64,000 nt of DNA from Mycobacteriales bacterium (GCA_030697205.1 JAUYQP010000046.1:1-64000), one strand, 5' to 3'; counted from the stretch's first letter, positions 24,957 to 33,977 are shown. Program-made: numbers and translations. Notes: a model not told the origin generated them from the letters alone.

Positions 24957-26611
24957 CGGCTTACGTCGCTCCGAGCCTGCTGACAGAGGGCGGGCCGTAC
25001 CGCTTCACGCGCCAGGTCGAACGGCTCCTGGGACAGCTCGGCTTCACCGATGTCGTGAACATCGACGGCAGCGGTGACCGCGGGGGCGACCTGCTGGCCA
25101 CGCGACAGGGCCAGCTGTGGGCGTTCCAGGCGAAGTGGAAGAAGGGCCAGGCTGTCGCGGCCGACGCCGTCGATGAGGTCGCGTGGGCGCAGGACCACTA
25201 CGGCACAGACCGGGCCGTCGTCGTCACCAACACGCGTCTGTCCCCCGACGCGCTGCGACGCATCGACGAACTCGGCCGGATCGGCAAGGACATCAAGCCA
25301 TGGGACGGCGTGCTCCTCCAGGAGTTGTACGCCGGCGCCCCGGAGCACCCCGCCCTCGTTCTTCGTGACTATCAGGACGATGCGGTCAGCGAGCTCTGGA
25401 GCGACCTGCAAGGCAAACAGCGTGCCTTGCTCATCCTCGCGACCGGCCTCGGCAAGACGGTCGTCGGCGGCGAGATCATCGGCCGCTATCTGCGCGCAAA
25501 CCCCGAGCGCGACGTCCTCGTGGTCGCTCACACGAAGGACCTCGTCAACCAGTTGGAACGAGCCTTGTGGCGTCACCTCCCTAAGGGCGTGAAGACGCAG
25601 GTCCTGACCGGAGACGACAAGCCGCGCGACCTGCATGGCGTCACGTGCGCGACGGTCGCGAGCGCTCTCGACGCCGTCCTCAAGGGCTGGCGCCCTGGGC
25701 TTGTAATGGTGGACGAGACCCATCACGTCGGTGAGGACGGCCAGTTCGACCGGCTCCTCACGGAACTTGCCGACGCGCTCCAGTTCGGTGTCACCGCGAC
25801 GCCGTGGCGCGCGGACCAGTACGACATCGAGCAGAGGTTCGGCCTCGCGAGCTACAAGCTCGGCATCGAAGAAGGCATGAAGCGCGGGTACCTCGCCGCT
25901 GTCGACTACCGCCTGTTCGTCGACAACATCGACTGGGATGTCGTCCGGCAGGCCAGCGAAAATCGGTACTCGCTCAAGGAGCTCAACAGCAAGCTCTTCC
26001 TCGTGCAGCGAGACGACGCCGTCATCGACGCCCTGTCAGACGCGTGGCGCAACGTCGCGGATCCGCGCGGCATCGTCTTCTGCCAGACGATCCAGCACTG
26101 CGAACACATGGAGCAGCTCGTCCGCCGGCGCCCCGAGTGGCGCAACGCGAGCGCGATCCACGCGAACATGCCAAAGCGTGAACGGCAGCAGCGACTGCTC
26201 GACTTCCGGTCAGGCCGGATCCCGCTACTCATCGCGGTGGACATCCTCAATGAGGGCGTCGACGTCCCGGACGTGAACATCCTCGCCTTCGCGCGCGTCA
26301 CGCACAGCCGCCGGATCTTCGTCCAACAGCTCGGGCGCGGCCTGCGGCTCCGAGCCGGCAAGGACAAGGTCGTCGCGCTCGACTTCGTGAGCGACATCCG
26401 CCGCGTCGCGGCCCTCCTCAACATCCGCCGCCAACTCGACCCCGACGGCGACGTCGAAGTGCTGCCCCGCGTCCCGCAAACACGGATCGAGTTCAACGAT
26501 GTCCGCGCCGAGAGCCTGCTCGAGCAGTGGATCCTCGACGCGGCCGACCTGGAAACCGCGAACGACGAAGCGAAGCTGCAGTTCCTCGACCCGGACATCC
26601 TCCCGGCATGA
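24953..26611 (+). CDS. Mrr-type nuclease fused to SF2 helicase, defence operon gene 2
   Basis: 552 aa from GTG 24953. Residues 15-120 form an Mrr-like PD-(D/E)xK nuclease domain: GSGDRGGDLLATR with Asp46 and FQAKWKK with Gln59 and Lys61. Residues about 140-500 form an SF2 helicase: ATGLGKTVV (Lys168), DETH (254-257), VTATPWR, and QLGRGLRLRAGKD as motif VI. It most likely translocates along and cuts foreign DNA as the restriction engine of the operon. Start and stop each overlap a neighbour by 4 bases. Confidence 0.88.
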   Translation: MTAYVAPSLLTEGGPYRFTRQVERLLGQLGFTDVVNIDGSGDRGGDLLATRQGQLWAFQAKWKKGQAVAADAVDEVAWAQDHYGTDRAVVVTNTRLSPDALRRIDELGRIGKDIKPWDGVLLQELYAGAPEHPALVLRDYQDDAVSELWSDLQGKQRALLILATGLGKTVVGGEIIGRYLRANPERDVLVVAHTKDLVNQLERALWRHLPKGVKTQVLTGDDKPRDLHGVTCATVASALDAVLKGWRPGLVMVDETHHVGEDGQFDRLLTELADALQFGVTATPWRADQYDIEQRFGLASYKLGIEEGMKRGYLAAVDYRLFVDNIDWDVVRQASENRYSLKELNSKLFLVQRDDAVIDALSDAWRNVADPRGIVFCQTIQHCEHMEQLVRRRPEWRNASAIHANMPKRERQQRLLDFRSGRIPLLIAVDILNEGVDVPDVNILAFARVTHSRRIFVQQLGRGLRLRAGKDKVVALDFVSDIRRVAALLNIRRQLDPDGDVEVLPRVPQTRIEFNDVRAESLLEQWILDAADLETANDEAKLQFLDPDILPA

Positions 26612-27228
26612 CCCGCGACCTCCTACTCCCCGAGGCGCTGCGCGCCGAAATCGTCCGGGCGCTCTACGCGGACGCGAACCAGCTCGGCTGGGCCAACCTC
26701 GGCCCTCAGGCCAAGACCACCGCCTTCAACAGGTGGATCGATGACCCGCGCGTCGGCGGCCGCCTCACCGGCTACATGAGCCCCGAGCAAGCACGACTGT
26801 GGATCAAAGACGGCCCGATGAAGGAATATGCCCGCGCCATGCGTGGCACCGGCCGGTTCGCCGAGTTCGGACGTCGAGGCGGCACCAGCCCACAGGACAT
26901 TGTGAACCGCGCCCTGGGCGACGGCACGAACATTGACGGCAACATCGGGACGAAGCCGCCGCACTGCCTTGCCACCGCGAGCGACGGAACGCAGGCGTAC
27001 GTCACGTGGGGCGACACGAACAGCCTCAAGCACCTGCTGTGGGCCGCACTCCGCGGATCCATCGACCACGGCGTTCCGGGACACATCGTCGTGCTCGAGC
27101 CGCCCGGCACCGTGACACCGACCGCCACAGCGGACGAGCAACGCGCCATCACAGACCGGTGCGGCCTCACCCTGCATCACCTGCGCGAGGTGCTCGGAAG
27201 CATGACGCCAGTGACAGACGCGCCATGA
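26608..27228 (+). CDS. Unrecognised 206-aa protein, defence operon gene 3
   Basis: 206 aa, ATG at 26608. I do not recognise the family. The N-terminal 70 residues are helical and contain WANLGPQAKTTAFNRWIDDP, MSPEQARLWIKDGPMKEYARA; the C-terminal part is more beta-like (PPHCLATASDGTQAYVTWGD, HIVVLEPPGTVTP). No signal, membrane span or obvious catalytic motif. It is locked between the nuclease-helicase and Vsr genes by 4-nt overlaps on both sides, so it is almost certainly a working part of the system: a specificity, partner or regulatory subunit are all possible. Confidence 0.8.
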   Translation: MTRDLLLPEALRAEIVRALYADANQLGWANLGPQAKTTAFNRWIDDPRVGGRLTGYMSPEQARLWIKDGPMKEYARAMRGTGRFAEFGRRGGTSPQDIVNRALGDGTNIDGNIGTKPPHCLATASDGTQAYVTWGDTNSLKHLLWAALRGSIDHGVPGHIVVLEPPGTVTPTATADEQRAITDRCGLTLHHLREVLGSMTPVTDAP

Positions 27229-27659
27229 CTCGCGCGCCTGAGGTCACAAGCCGCATCATGTCGAGTGTCCGCAACGCCGACACTGGACCCGAGCGCGCGC
27301 TTCGGTCCGCCCTCCACCGTCGAGGACTTCGGTACCGGGTGCACAGGCGCATGCTCGGCAAGCCCGACATCACGTTCGTCGGGCCGCGCGTCGTGGTGTT
27401 CGTCGACGGCGACTACTGGCACGGCAACGCATGGCGGACCCGGGGATACGCCGACTTCGACAGCTACTACTGCCGCGGCGAAAACGGCGCGTTTTGGGCA
27501 GCCAAGATCCGCCGTAACGTCGAACGCGACCAGCACGTCACGGAAGGCCTTCGTGCCGATGGTTGGTGCGTGGTCCGTGTCTGGGAGACCGACCTCGCCT
27601 CCGACCTCAACGCGGTCGCGGACCGCATCAAGACCATCGTCCGGGACCGGGCCGCGTGA
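27225..27659 (+). CDS. vsr: Vsr-type very-short-patch repair endonuclease, defence operon gene 4
   Basis: 144 aa. The Vsr signature is complete: TSRIMSSVRNADTGPERALR, LHRRGLRYRVHRRMLGKPDITF with catalytic Asp48, and VVVFVDGDYWHG with the metal-linked histidine, then RNVERDQ and VVRVWE near the end. Vsr nicks next to T:G mismatches that arise when 5-methylcytosine deaminates, protecting sites of the partner methyltransferase, which is encoded immediately downstream with a 4-nt overlap. In ATPase-containing restriction systems Vsr-fold nucleases can also be the cutting subunit, so both roles are open. Confidence 0.92.
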   Translation: MTRAPEVTSRIMSSVRNADTGPERALRSALHRRGLRYRVHRRMLGKPDITFVGPRVVVFVDGDYWHGNAWRTRGYADFDSYYCRGENGAFWAAKIRRNVERDQHVTEGLRADGWCVVRVWETDLASDLNAVADRIKTIVRDRAA

Positions 27660-28846
27660 CCAGCAACAAGGCCAAGACCAAGAAGACGGATCCTCCGCAG
27701 TCGGTCGAGCTGTTCGCCGGCGGCGGCGGCATGGCCCTAGGCATGCGCGAAGCCGGGTTCAAGCACACCGCACTCGTCGAGTGGTGGGCCCCCGCAGCCA
27801 AGGTGCTGCGCCACAACGCCAATCTGAAGCCCGATCTGTGGAAGCCCGACGACGTCATCGAGGCGGACGTGCGCCTGTCGCTTGACCTGCTCGGTGAGCG
27901 TGGCACCGTCCAGCTCGTCGCCGGAGGCCCTCCCTGCCAGCCGTTTAGCCTCGGCGGTGCTCATGCGGGCGACACGGACGAGCGCAACCAGTTCCCAGCC
28001 GCCCTCGACGTGGTGCGCAGACTCCGCCCCGAACTGGTCATCTTCGAGAACGTTCCCGGTCTGCTGCGACCGTCCTTCGTCGACTACGTCGACTACGTGA
28101 AGGCGCAGCTCCGGCATCCGGACATCACCGCCAAGAGCGACGACGAGCTGTGGAACGAACACCACGCTCGGATCAACAAGAGCAAGGCCCTGCCCATCTA
28201 CCGCGTCTACCAGGAAGAGATCGACGCCGCCGACCTGGGCGTACCTCAGTCCCGCAAGCGCGTCTTCATCATCGGTATCCGCGCGGATGTTCCGGGCGCA
28301 GACACCTGGCAGAAGCTCGACATGAGCCACAGCCGCGACGCTCTCTTGCACGACCAGTACGTCACCGGCACCTACTGGGCGCGGCACAACCTCGCGCCAC
28401 AGGACGCCCCCATACGGCTCGCCAACGCCGTAAAGCGACTCGAGGCCGTGGGCGCGCCCGGCGATCAGGCGTGGCGGACACTTCGGGACGTCCTCACCAC
28501 GATTCCCAAGCCCGGGAAGGGTGAAGAGGTCCCGCTGTGGCCCAACCATCTGTTCATCCCCGGCGCCCGCACCTACGCCAAGCACAGCGGCAGTCCGGTC
28601 GACATGCCCAGCAAGACCATCAAGGCGGGTGTCCACGGCGTCGCCGGTGGCGAGGCGATGCTGCGCGAGCTCGACGGCACCGTCCGGTACCTCACCGTCC
28701 GTGAGGCAGCCACGGTTCAGGGCTTCCCGCAGCACTACGAATTTCCCGGTGCGCGTAGCCGCGTCATGGGGGTCATCGGCAATGCGGTCGCGACCCACGT
28801 CGCCGGCACACTCGGAAAGGCCCTGCGCAAGCACACGGGCCTGTGA
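27656..28846 (+). CDS. DNA (cytosine-5-)-methyltransferase, defence operon gene 5
   Basis: 396 aa from GTG 27656. C5 methyltransferase motifs are in order: I VELFAGGGGMALGM, IV GGPPCQPFSLGG with catalytic Cys94, VI FENVPGLL, VIII QSRKRVFIIG, a target-recognition region of about 130 residues, IX LTVREAATVQGFP and X VMGVIGNAVA. It protects host DNA by methylating cytosine in the system's recognition sequence, which cannot be read from the sequence. Last gene of the five-gene operon; it ends 67 bases from a convergent gene. Confidence 0.93.
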   Translation: MTSNKAKTKKTDPPQSVELFAGGGGMALGMREAGFKHTALVEWWAPAAKVLRHNANLKPDLWKPDDVIEADVRLSLDLLGERGTVQLVAGGPPCQPFSLGGAHAGDTDERNQFPAALDVVRRLRPELVIFENVPGLLRPSFVDYVDYVKAQLRHPDITAKSDDELWNEHHARINKSKALPIYRVYQEEIDAADLGVPQSRKRVFIIGIRADVPGADTWQKLDMSHSRDALLHDQYVTGTYWARHNLAPQDAPIRLANAVKRLEAVGAPGDQAWRTLRDVLTTIPKPGKGEEVPLWPNHLFIPGARTYAKHSGSPVDMPSKTIKAGVHGVAGGEAMLRELDGTVRYLTVREAATVQGFPQHYEFPGARSRVMGVIGNAVATHVAGTLGKALRKHTGL

Positions 28847-28913
28847 TGCCAGGTTCACGCCAGCTAAGACGGCTTGGGACGACCACGCTTCTGCGACGCT
28901 TGCCGCTTGTTGC

Positions 28914-29888
28914 TCAGCCGCCGAAGACGTGCTCCTTGTGCCACCTCAGGTACCGGTGCTGGGGCTGGTCCGAATCCTGGGGAAAGAGCAGCCGCTCCCG
29001 GAGCGGTGGCCTAGCGAAGTAGTACTGCGCGCCATCCCCGGCCACGACTGCTTGTTGGAGGACTGGTGCCAGATGGATACGAAGGTCGTCCGTGATTGCG
29101 AGCAGCCCTTGATCAAACGCGACATCGTGTGTGGGGCAAGCCGCAAGTCCATTTCTATGATCGAGTCGTTCGCGGCTGCTCTGGCAGCTGCTCCACGGCT
29201 TGATGTGCGACGCGACCAGTAGTCGCTGGGTCTTGTCACCTGGAGGTGCGAAGCCGCAAAAGACGCAAGTATGACCGCAATTCTGCAGGACCGTGCGGGC
29301 AAACCGATGCTGTCCCACCCGCATGGCCGCCATGAGAATGCGTTCGGTCTCCGCCAGCCCGTCTTCGATCGTGCTGTCTACGAGTACCTCCCTGATCGAA
29401 GCTGTGAGATCCTGATCGTTGAGCTCCTCCTGACCCAGTAAGAGCAAGTCGCCACCAGACTCGAGACCTAGGAAGTCGGGCAGCTGCTCCGTGGTGAGAC
29501 CCTCTCGTCGTCCGGCGGCTAGGATTAGTCGGTAGACGGACGCCATGCGCGACGGATCCTCGCGGAGTCTGGCGCCAGCCGAGATGTCAAACTTCCCACC
29601 GTTGGACCTGCTGCCGTCCAGGTTGGCCATCTTGGCCAAGACGCTCGACGGAGGGCGGCGCATCAGTCTCGCTAGAGCCGGCACGGGTTCCGGCGCGAGG
29701 TGGGAGGTTGAGCCTCCGAACCTGTTGTGCTGCACCACGAAAGATGCAGCGAGGCAGAGCAGAGTCTCAATGGGAACGAAGTCGACCTGCCGGGAGCCCG
29801 CCCTTACAACGCGCCGTTGAATTAGGTCTCGGAACTGGCGGCCAGCCTCCTCCGGCGTCAGATCCAAGTAGTCGGAGAGGGAGGCCAC
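28914..29888 (-). CDS. HNH endonuclease
   Basis: 324 aa from GTG 29888. The C-terminal third is an HNH domain: CVFCGFAPP, LLVASHIKPWSS, ERLDHRNGLAACPTHDVAFDQGLL. The N-terminal part (about 180 residues) includes LARLMRRPPSSVLAKMANLDGSRSN, seen in HNH proteins linked to restriction systems. TAGCCT lies six bases before the GTG on the minus strand, so it is probably leaderless and separately transcribed from the methyltransferase 281 bases upstream. It is likely an additional restriction nuclease of the second defence module. Base composition is visibly less GC-rich than the flanks. Confidence 0.88.
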   Translation of the reverse strand: MASLSDYLDLTPEEAGRQFRDLIQRRVVRAGSRQVDFVPIETLLCLAASFVVQHNRFGGSTSHLAPEPVPALARLMRRPPSSVLAKMANLDGSRSNGGKFDISAGARLREDPSRMASVYRLILAAGRREGLTTEQLPDFLGLESGGDLLLLGQEELNDQDLTASIREVLVDSTIEDGLAETERILMAAMRVGQHRFARTVLQNCGHTCVFCGFAPPGDKTQRLLVASHIKPWSSCQSSRERLDHRNGLAACPTHDVAFDQGLLAITDDLRIHLAPVLQQAVVAGDGAQYYFARPPLRERLLFPQDSDQPQHRYLRWHKEHVFGG

Positions 29889-30169
29889 AGCGGCAGGCTA
29901 GAGAGTGAAGAGCGGGTCCGCACTCCTCTACATCCTGCTGTACGGAGAGGCTCGGCCGAGCCAACCCAGATGCCTGGCCTCATTCGCGTGCACGGGCCGT
30001 CATCAGCGGTCTGCGGGGCACAGAAGCGAGCAGGGACGCGGCCCTCCTGTCGGCTCGAAGGGCTGGTGTCCATCCGGAGCCGATGTCTGCCGTACGGGAT
30101 GCTCGAGAAGCCTGGTTCCCTCGTCGTTGCTGAGGCGCGTTCGGCCCGGCTTGCGTGCCGAAAGAGCCG

Positions 30170-31231
30170 TCAGGCGCCGATGACAGCGAGGACTGCGCTC
30201 CCAAGCGCGGCCGCCATCTTCACCGGAACTGCGTTGCCGATCTGCCGCTCGATCTCCCCGTACGTACCGCTGAACTGGTAGGTCGAGGGGAAGGTCTGCA
30301 GCGTCGCGGCTTCTCGGAGCGTGATCCCGCGGGGCTCAGTCGGGTGGATGAACGACCCACATGCGGGCGTCGTGCAGCGGGTTGTCATGGTGGGTGCCGC
30401 GTCGTCGAGGCGGAGCCGTCCGTACGAGCCGGTAGCGCTTCGCCACCCTTCATCCAGCTTGTTGTGGCAAGGGAGCCGAAGATGCTCGGGTAGGTCAAAT
30501 CGCGACCCGTTGACCGGTACTGCACGTACGCGATCCAAGACAGTGCCGGACAACTGCCGACCGCGATCAAGCGGATCCCCTTCCTGGATTTCCTGCGCTA
30601 GCTGGTCGAAGGCCGTCCGCACCGTTGCTGGTGCTTCACCCTCCAAACCGACCCCTGAGAGTTCGGTGGGCAGCTCCGTCTTGACCCCCCGCCCAGCCAC
30701 GATAATCAGCCGCTTGCGGCGCTGCGGGACACCGAAGTCCTGCGCGTTCACCCTGTACTGCCTTGAGACGTAGCCGAGGGATGCCAGCACAGTCACCAGT
30801 CGACGCGATCTCGCGTCGCGCCCCAGGCCGGGTACGTTCTCTAACAGAACCATCTTAGGGCGGAAGGCGCGGACGAACCGGCCGAGGTCTAGGACCAAAT
30901 CGTTTTGAACCTCGTCGACCTCGGCGCGGCCTTCTGCGAGAGACGAGAACCCCTGGCAGGGCGGACAGGCCTTGAGCAGGGTCAGCTCGCCGACCTTGAG
31001 GCTCAGTTCACGGAGCATGGTCGTCGCGGGGACCTTCCGCACGTCCTCCGTCCAGAGGCGCACCTGCGGATGGTTGAGGGCGTAGGAAGTCGCTGCCGAC
31101 CGGTCGTTCTCAACCGCGCCTAGCACAGTAAAGCCGGCGTTCCGAAGTCCCTGGGTAGCGCCACCCGCGCCAGCGAACAAGTCGACTGCAGTCAGTCGAC
31201 TTGCCTTGTTCTCGTTCTCCTCCGTCGTCAC
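30170..31231 (-). CDS. DNA (cytosine-5-)-methyltransferase, second defence module
   Basis: 353 aa from GTG 31231, overlapping the upstream ATPase gene by 4 bases. Motifs: I AVDLFAGAGGATQGL, IV KACPPCQGFSSLAEG with catalytic Cys92, VI LLENVPGLG, VIII VPQRRKRLIIV, IX ITLREAATLQTFP, X RQIGNAVPVKMA. The target-recognition region is short and differs from that of the methyltransferase at 27656-28846, so a different site specificity is expected. Modifies host DNA for the restriction proteins encoded around it. Confidence 0.93.
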   Translation of the reverse strand: MTTEENENKASRLTAVDLFAGAGGATQGLRNAGFTVLGAVENDRSAATSYALNHPQVRLWTEDVRKVPATTMLRELSLKVGELTLLKACPPCQGFSSLAEGRAEVDEVQNDLVLDLGRFVRAFRPKMVLLENVPGLGRDARSRRLVTVLASLGYVSRQYRVNAQDFGVPQRRKRLIIVAGRGVKTELPTELSGVGLEGEAPATVRTAFDQLAQEIQEGDPLDRGRQLSGTVLDRVRAVPVNGSRFDLPEHLRLPCHNKLDEGWRSATGSYGRLRLDDAAPTMTTRCTTPACGSFIHPTEPRGITLREAATLQTFPSTYQFSGTYGEIERQIGNAVPVKMAAALGSAVLAVIGA

Positions 31232-33858
31232 GTTGTGCCCGATTCGACGTCAGGCTCTGAGGCGGCCGCGCCCTCGGTCGCGGGCGTGGGCTCGGGGGTT
31301 GTCTCGGCTGCCGCCTCTTCATGTGATTCGTGTCCCGCCAGCGACTTGGCGATGCGGGCGGCGACCAAGTCCGGAGACTGGCGCATGTACACGGTGTCCT
31401 TCGCGGTATCCACGACGATGAGCCCCCCACTCATCGCCTCCAGTGCCACGAGCTTGGTGGTGAACTGCGTGAGATCGATGCTTCGGTCCGTGACCTGCCA
31501 GAGTGAACGGAACGCGACTACGTCCTTGGCCGCGTCCCCGCGTTGGGCGTTCCAGATGCTCTCGAGCAGCGAGCGGAAGTCGAAGCTAGCGAGCGGATCG
31601 GTCAAGTCCGCGACGCGCTTTCGCTTCTCGTCGGGGGACTCGACGACCTGGAGGACCGGCAGGATGACAGAGAGCGGGTAGCTGTACTCCTGCACAGCTT
31701 TGTAGAGGTCGATGAGCACGTCGAGGGTCACGACGGAGACGCCACCCACCGCGGTGCACTCGTCGAGAATCGCCACACCCTCGTCCTTCGGCTGTTTAAA
31801 GCCGGAGAACTCGCGGGCGACCACGATGGCGTGGTCAGCCGTGACCTTGTCCCGATGCGAGGCGGCGCTGGCGATCGCTGCGGTCACGTTGGTCACCGCT
31901 GTCGAGGAACCCTTTGCTTCAACTGCGCAGGTGTAGTGCTCGGGGCCGGTAGGCGCAACGGTGAGCACGTCCTTCTGGCCGGGCGCGCCATCGCGAGAGG
32001 CGTCGAAGCCCATAAGCCGGAAGAGTTTTGCCAAGGCGATTTCGAACGGGGCGTCGCCCTTGAAGCTGGCGTTCGTGACCTCGGCGATGACCTCTTCGCC
32101 GGCCAGGCTGTATCGCGTTGCGAGGGCACGAAGCAGTCGATCGCGCCAACCACTGATGCCTTCGACCTGGTCAGCGGGCAGGCCGATCTCTCGGAGGTGA
32201 CCCTCGAGCAGCCGCTCTCCGACAGCGAAGACGTCGAACACGCGGAAGAACTTTTTCGCAGCAGCGCCACCGCCGGCCTCCGCTCGGACCGCAGCGAACA
32301 GGGGGTGGTCTTGATTGACAAGGAAGTTGCCCTCGACGACGTCCAGGTCCGAGAGGGGGCTTGCTTCGGTGTTGTTGACCCGTCGGACCTCGGGATCCGA
32401 GAAGTCTCCGTCTGCCCCGAGTGCGTCGCGAGCCAGCAAGAGGGCGGTGACGGGTTGCCTATACAGCTCACGGTTGTCCAGCGGCAGCAAGCTGACCGAG
32501 CTCCGCTTGGCGGCGTCCTCGTCGTCCTTGCTTTCGAAAAATGCGCGGGCCGCCCCGTTGAGGACTCGTTGCAGCAAGGCCAGTTCGGTGGCCGCCTTGC
32601 TCGATCGCTTGAGACGCTCGCGGTCCGCGAGAAGGTCGGTGTCAAGTGCGTCGGCGTGGATCACGAACTGCGTCCGGTAAAAGGAAGTGAAGGACGGGTC
32701 GTTCAGGAACAGGAGCTCGTCCTCGCTGTTGACGAGCCTCCCTCGCACCATGACGAAGAAGCCGTGAGTGCGGGGACGGTCCTCGTCCTTCTTCGCAAGA
32801 AGACTGTCTGCGAAGAGCCTGACCTCGACGCGCACGTCTCCGAGGTTCGGGAACCGAACCACTAAGTCGGGGATCTCGTCGCTGGTTTCGACCCAGACCT
32901 GAGCGTCCGCCCCCGCCTTCTTGGGCGCCGCGGGTATGCAGCCAGACATCCCAGGGCCGATCAGCAAGGTGCCGTCGACATCGCCCGCGCGCACGCTGTC
33001 GTACCAGCCGCTGGCGATGGCTTTGGTGAGACTCGGCGTCTCGAGGTTCCATGTCTCTTTGGCGTTCTTGCTGAGCTTGGTGGTGACCGCTTCCCCGTTG
33101 ACGTTGACGGCGAAGTCTGGCCGTAGCGGCATCCCATTGCCGATCACCCAGCTCAGTCGGCCGGGCTTGAGGTCTACGTCTGCTCGGAGACGTCCGATCC
33201 GCGCGAGGGTCCAGGTCGGACGTTCTAGGAGTTCGTCGATGTCAGCGGGAGGATCGGTGAACAGCGAACGGATGGCTGTGTGTGCCTCCTCCTTGGTGAG
33301 ACGTCGGACAGGTGTCGTGTAGGACTTGGTCCCTCGGTTCTCGTCGAGGACTTGGACGTAATCGACGTTCACCAACAGGTAGTCTTCGCCGGATCGGCAG
33401 TAATGGGTGATCTGGTCCCCGACGGCATAGCTCGCCAGTTTTCCGATCCCGAACTTTCCGATCATGTCGCGAGTCACTTGGTGGCCGTCGATCATGCCCA
33501 CGATCTGGCGCTTGGGGACCTTCGCCTTCGGGCTGCGCGCAATCTCCCAGAGTGACTTGAGGCCGCCGATGTCCATTGACTGGCCGTCATCCCAGACGAG
33601 CACGGAGCCGGTGATCTGCTCGCCAGGAACCCAGACATCGACGGTGCTCGCGAGCGCGTCGAAGCCGTTCGCGACGAGTTCCTCGACTGCCTTGTTCGGC
33701 GAGCCGTAGAGGTGCTGTGAGAAGTGGGAGATGATCGCGTAGTCGATGGCGATCTCGACCGTGTCGGCCTCTACCCCTACGTCCGAGGGTTCGACGGGCA
33801 CGGCAGGTTCCTCGGAACCCTGCGTTGCATCCGGTGCGGGGCCTTCTGCGGCGGTCAA
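31228..33858 (-). CDS. GHKL ATPase fused to a PD-(D/E)xK-like nuclease domain
   Basis: 876 aa from a TTG start at 33858 (AAGGA about 11 bases upstream). The N-terminal 60-180 region is a GHKL ATPase: NKAVEELVANGFDA, VWDDGQSMD, GKFGIGKLASY. A long middle follows. At residues about 610-680 there is a restriction-nuclease-like core: KLFRLMGFDASRDG, Asp630 in QKDVLTVAP and Glu647-Ala-Lys649 in AVEAKGSS, the D...ExK pattern of Mrr-like enzymes. An Ala/Glu/Pro-rich tail ends the protein. The overlap with a C5 methyltransferase gene marks this as the restriction partner. It is a single-chain ATPase-nuclease, unlike the split arrangement of the first module. Confidence 0.85.
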   Translation of the reverse strand: MTAAEGPAPDATQGSEEPAVPVEPSDVGVEADTVEIAIDYAIISHFSQHLYGSPNKAVEELVANGFDALASTVDVWVPGEQITGSVLVWDDGQSMDIGGLKSLWEIARSPKAKVPKRQIVGMIDGHQVTRDMIGKFGIGKLASYAVGDQITHYCRSGEDYLLVNVDYVQVLDENRGTKSYTTPVRRLTKEEAHTAIRSLFTDPPADIDELLERPTWTLARIGRLRADVDLKPGRLSWVIGNGMPLRPDFAVNVNGEAVTTKLSKNAKETWNLETPSLTKAIASGWYDSVRAGDVDGTLLIGPGMSGCIPAAPKKAGADAQVWVETSDEIPDLVVRFPNLGDVRVEVRLFADSLLAKKDEDRPRTHGFFVMVRGRLVNSEDELLFLNDPSFTSFYRTQFVIHADALDTDLLADRERLKRSSKAATELALLQRVLNGAARAFFESKDDEDAAKRSSVSLLPLDNRELYRQPVTALLLARDALGADGDFSDPEVRRVNNTEASPLSDLDVVEGNFLVNQDHPLFAAVRAEAGGGAAAKKFFRVFDVFAVGERLLEGHLREIGLPADQVEGISGWRDRLLRALATRYSLAGEEVIAEVTNASFKGDAPFEIALAKLFRLMGFDASRDGAPGQKDVLTVAPTGPEHYTCAVEAKGSSTAVTNVTAAIASAASHRDKVTADHAIVVAREFSGFKQPKDEGVAILDECTAVGGVSVVTLDVLIDLYKAVQEYSYPLSVILPVLQVVESPDEKRKRVADLTDPLASFDFRSLLESIWNAQRGDAAKDVVAFRSLWQVTDRSIDLTQFTTKLVALEAMSGGLIVVDTAKDTVYMRQSPDLVAARIAKSLAGHESHEEAAAETTPEPTPATEGAAASEPDVESGTT

Positions 33859-33914
33859 GGGAGGCGATCCTTCTGAGCGTCGGTCGTGTACTCACGCAGG
33901 ATGCCCTAAGGCGC

Positions 33915-33950
33915 GGTTGCTTGGGGCGTCAACTCCCTCTCTAAGCAACC
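33915..33950. promoter_or_regulatory. Inverted repeat upstream of the second defence module
   Basis: GGTTGCTT (33915-33922) and AAGCAACC (33943-33950), a perfect 8-bp inverted repeat with a 20-bp spacer, 57 bases upstream of the TTG start at 33858. Candidate operator; no regulator is known to bind it. Confidence 0.35.
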
Positions 33951-33977
33951 CTGGGTGAGAGCGATGGCGCGACTGAT

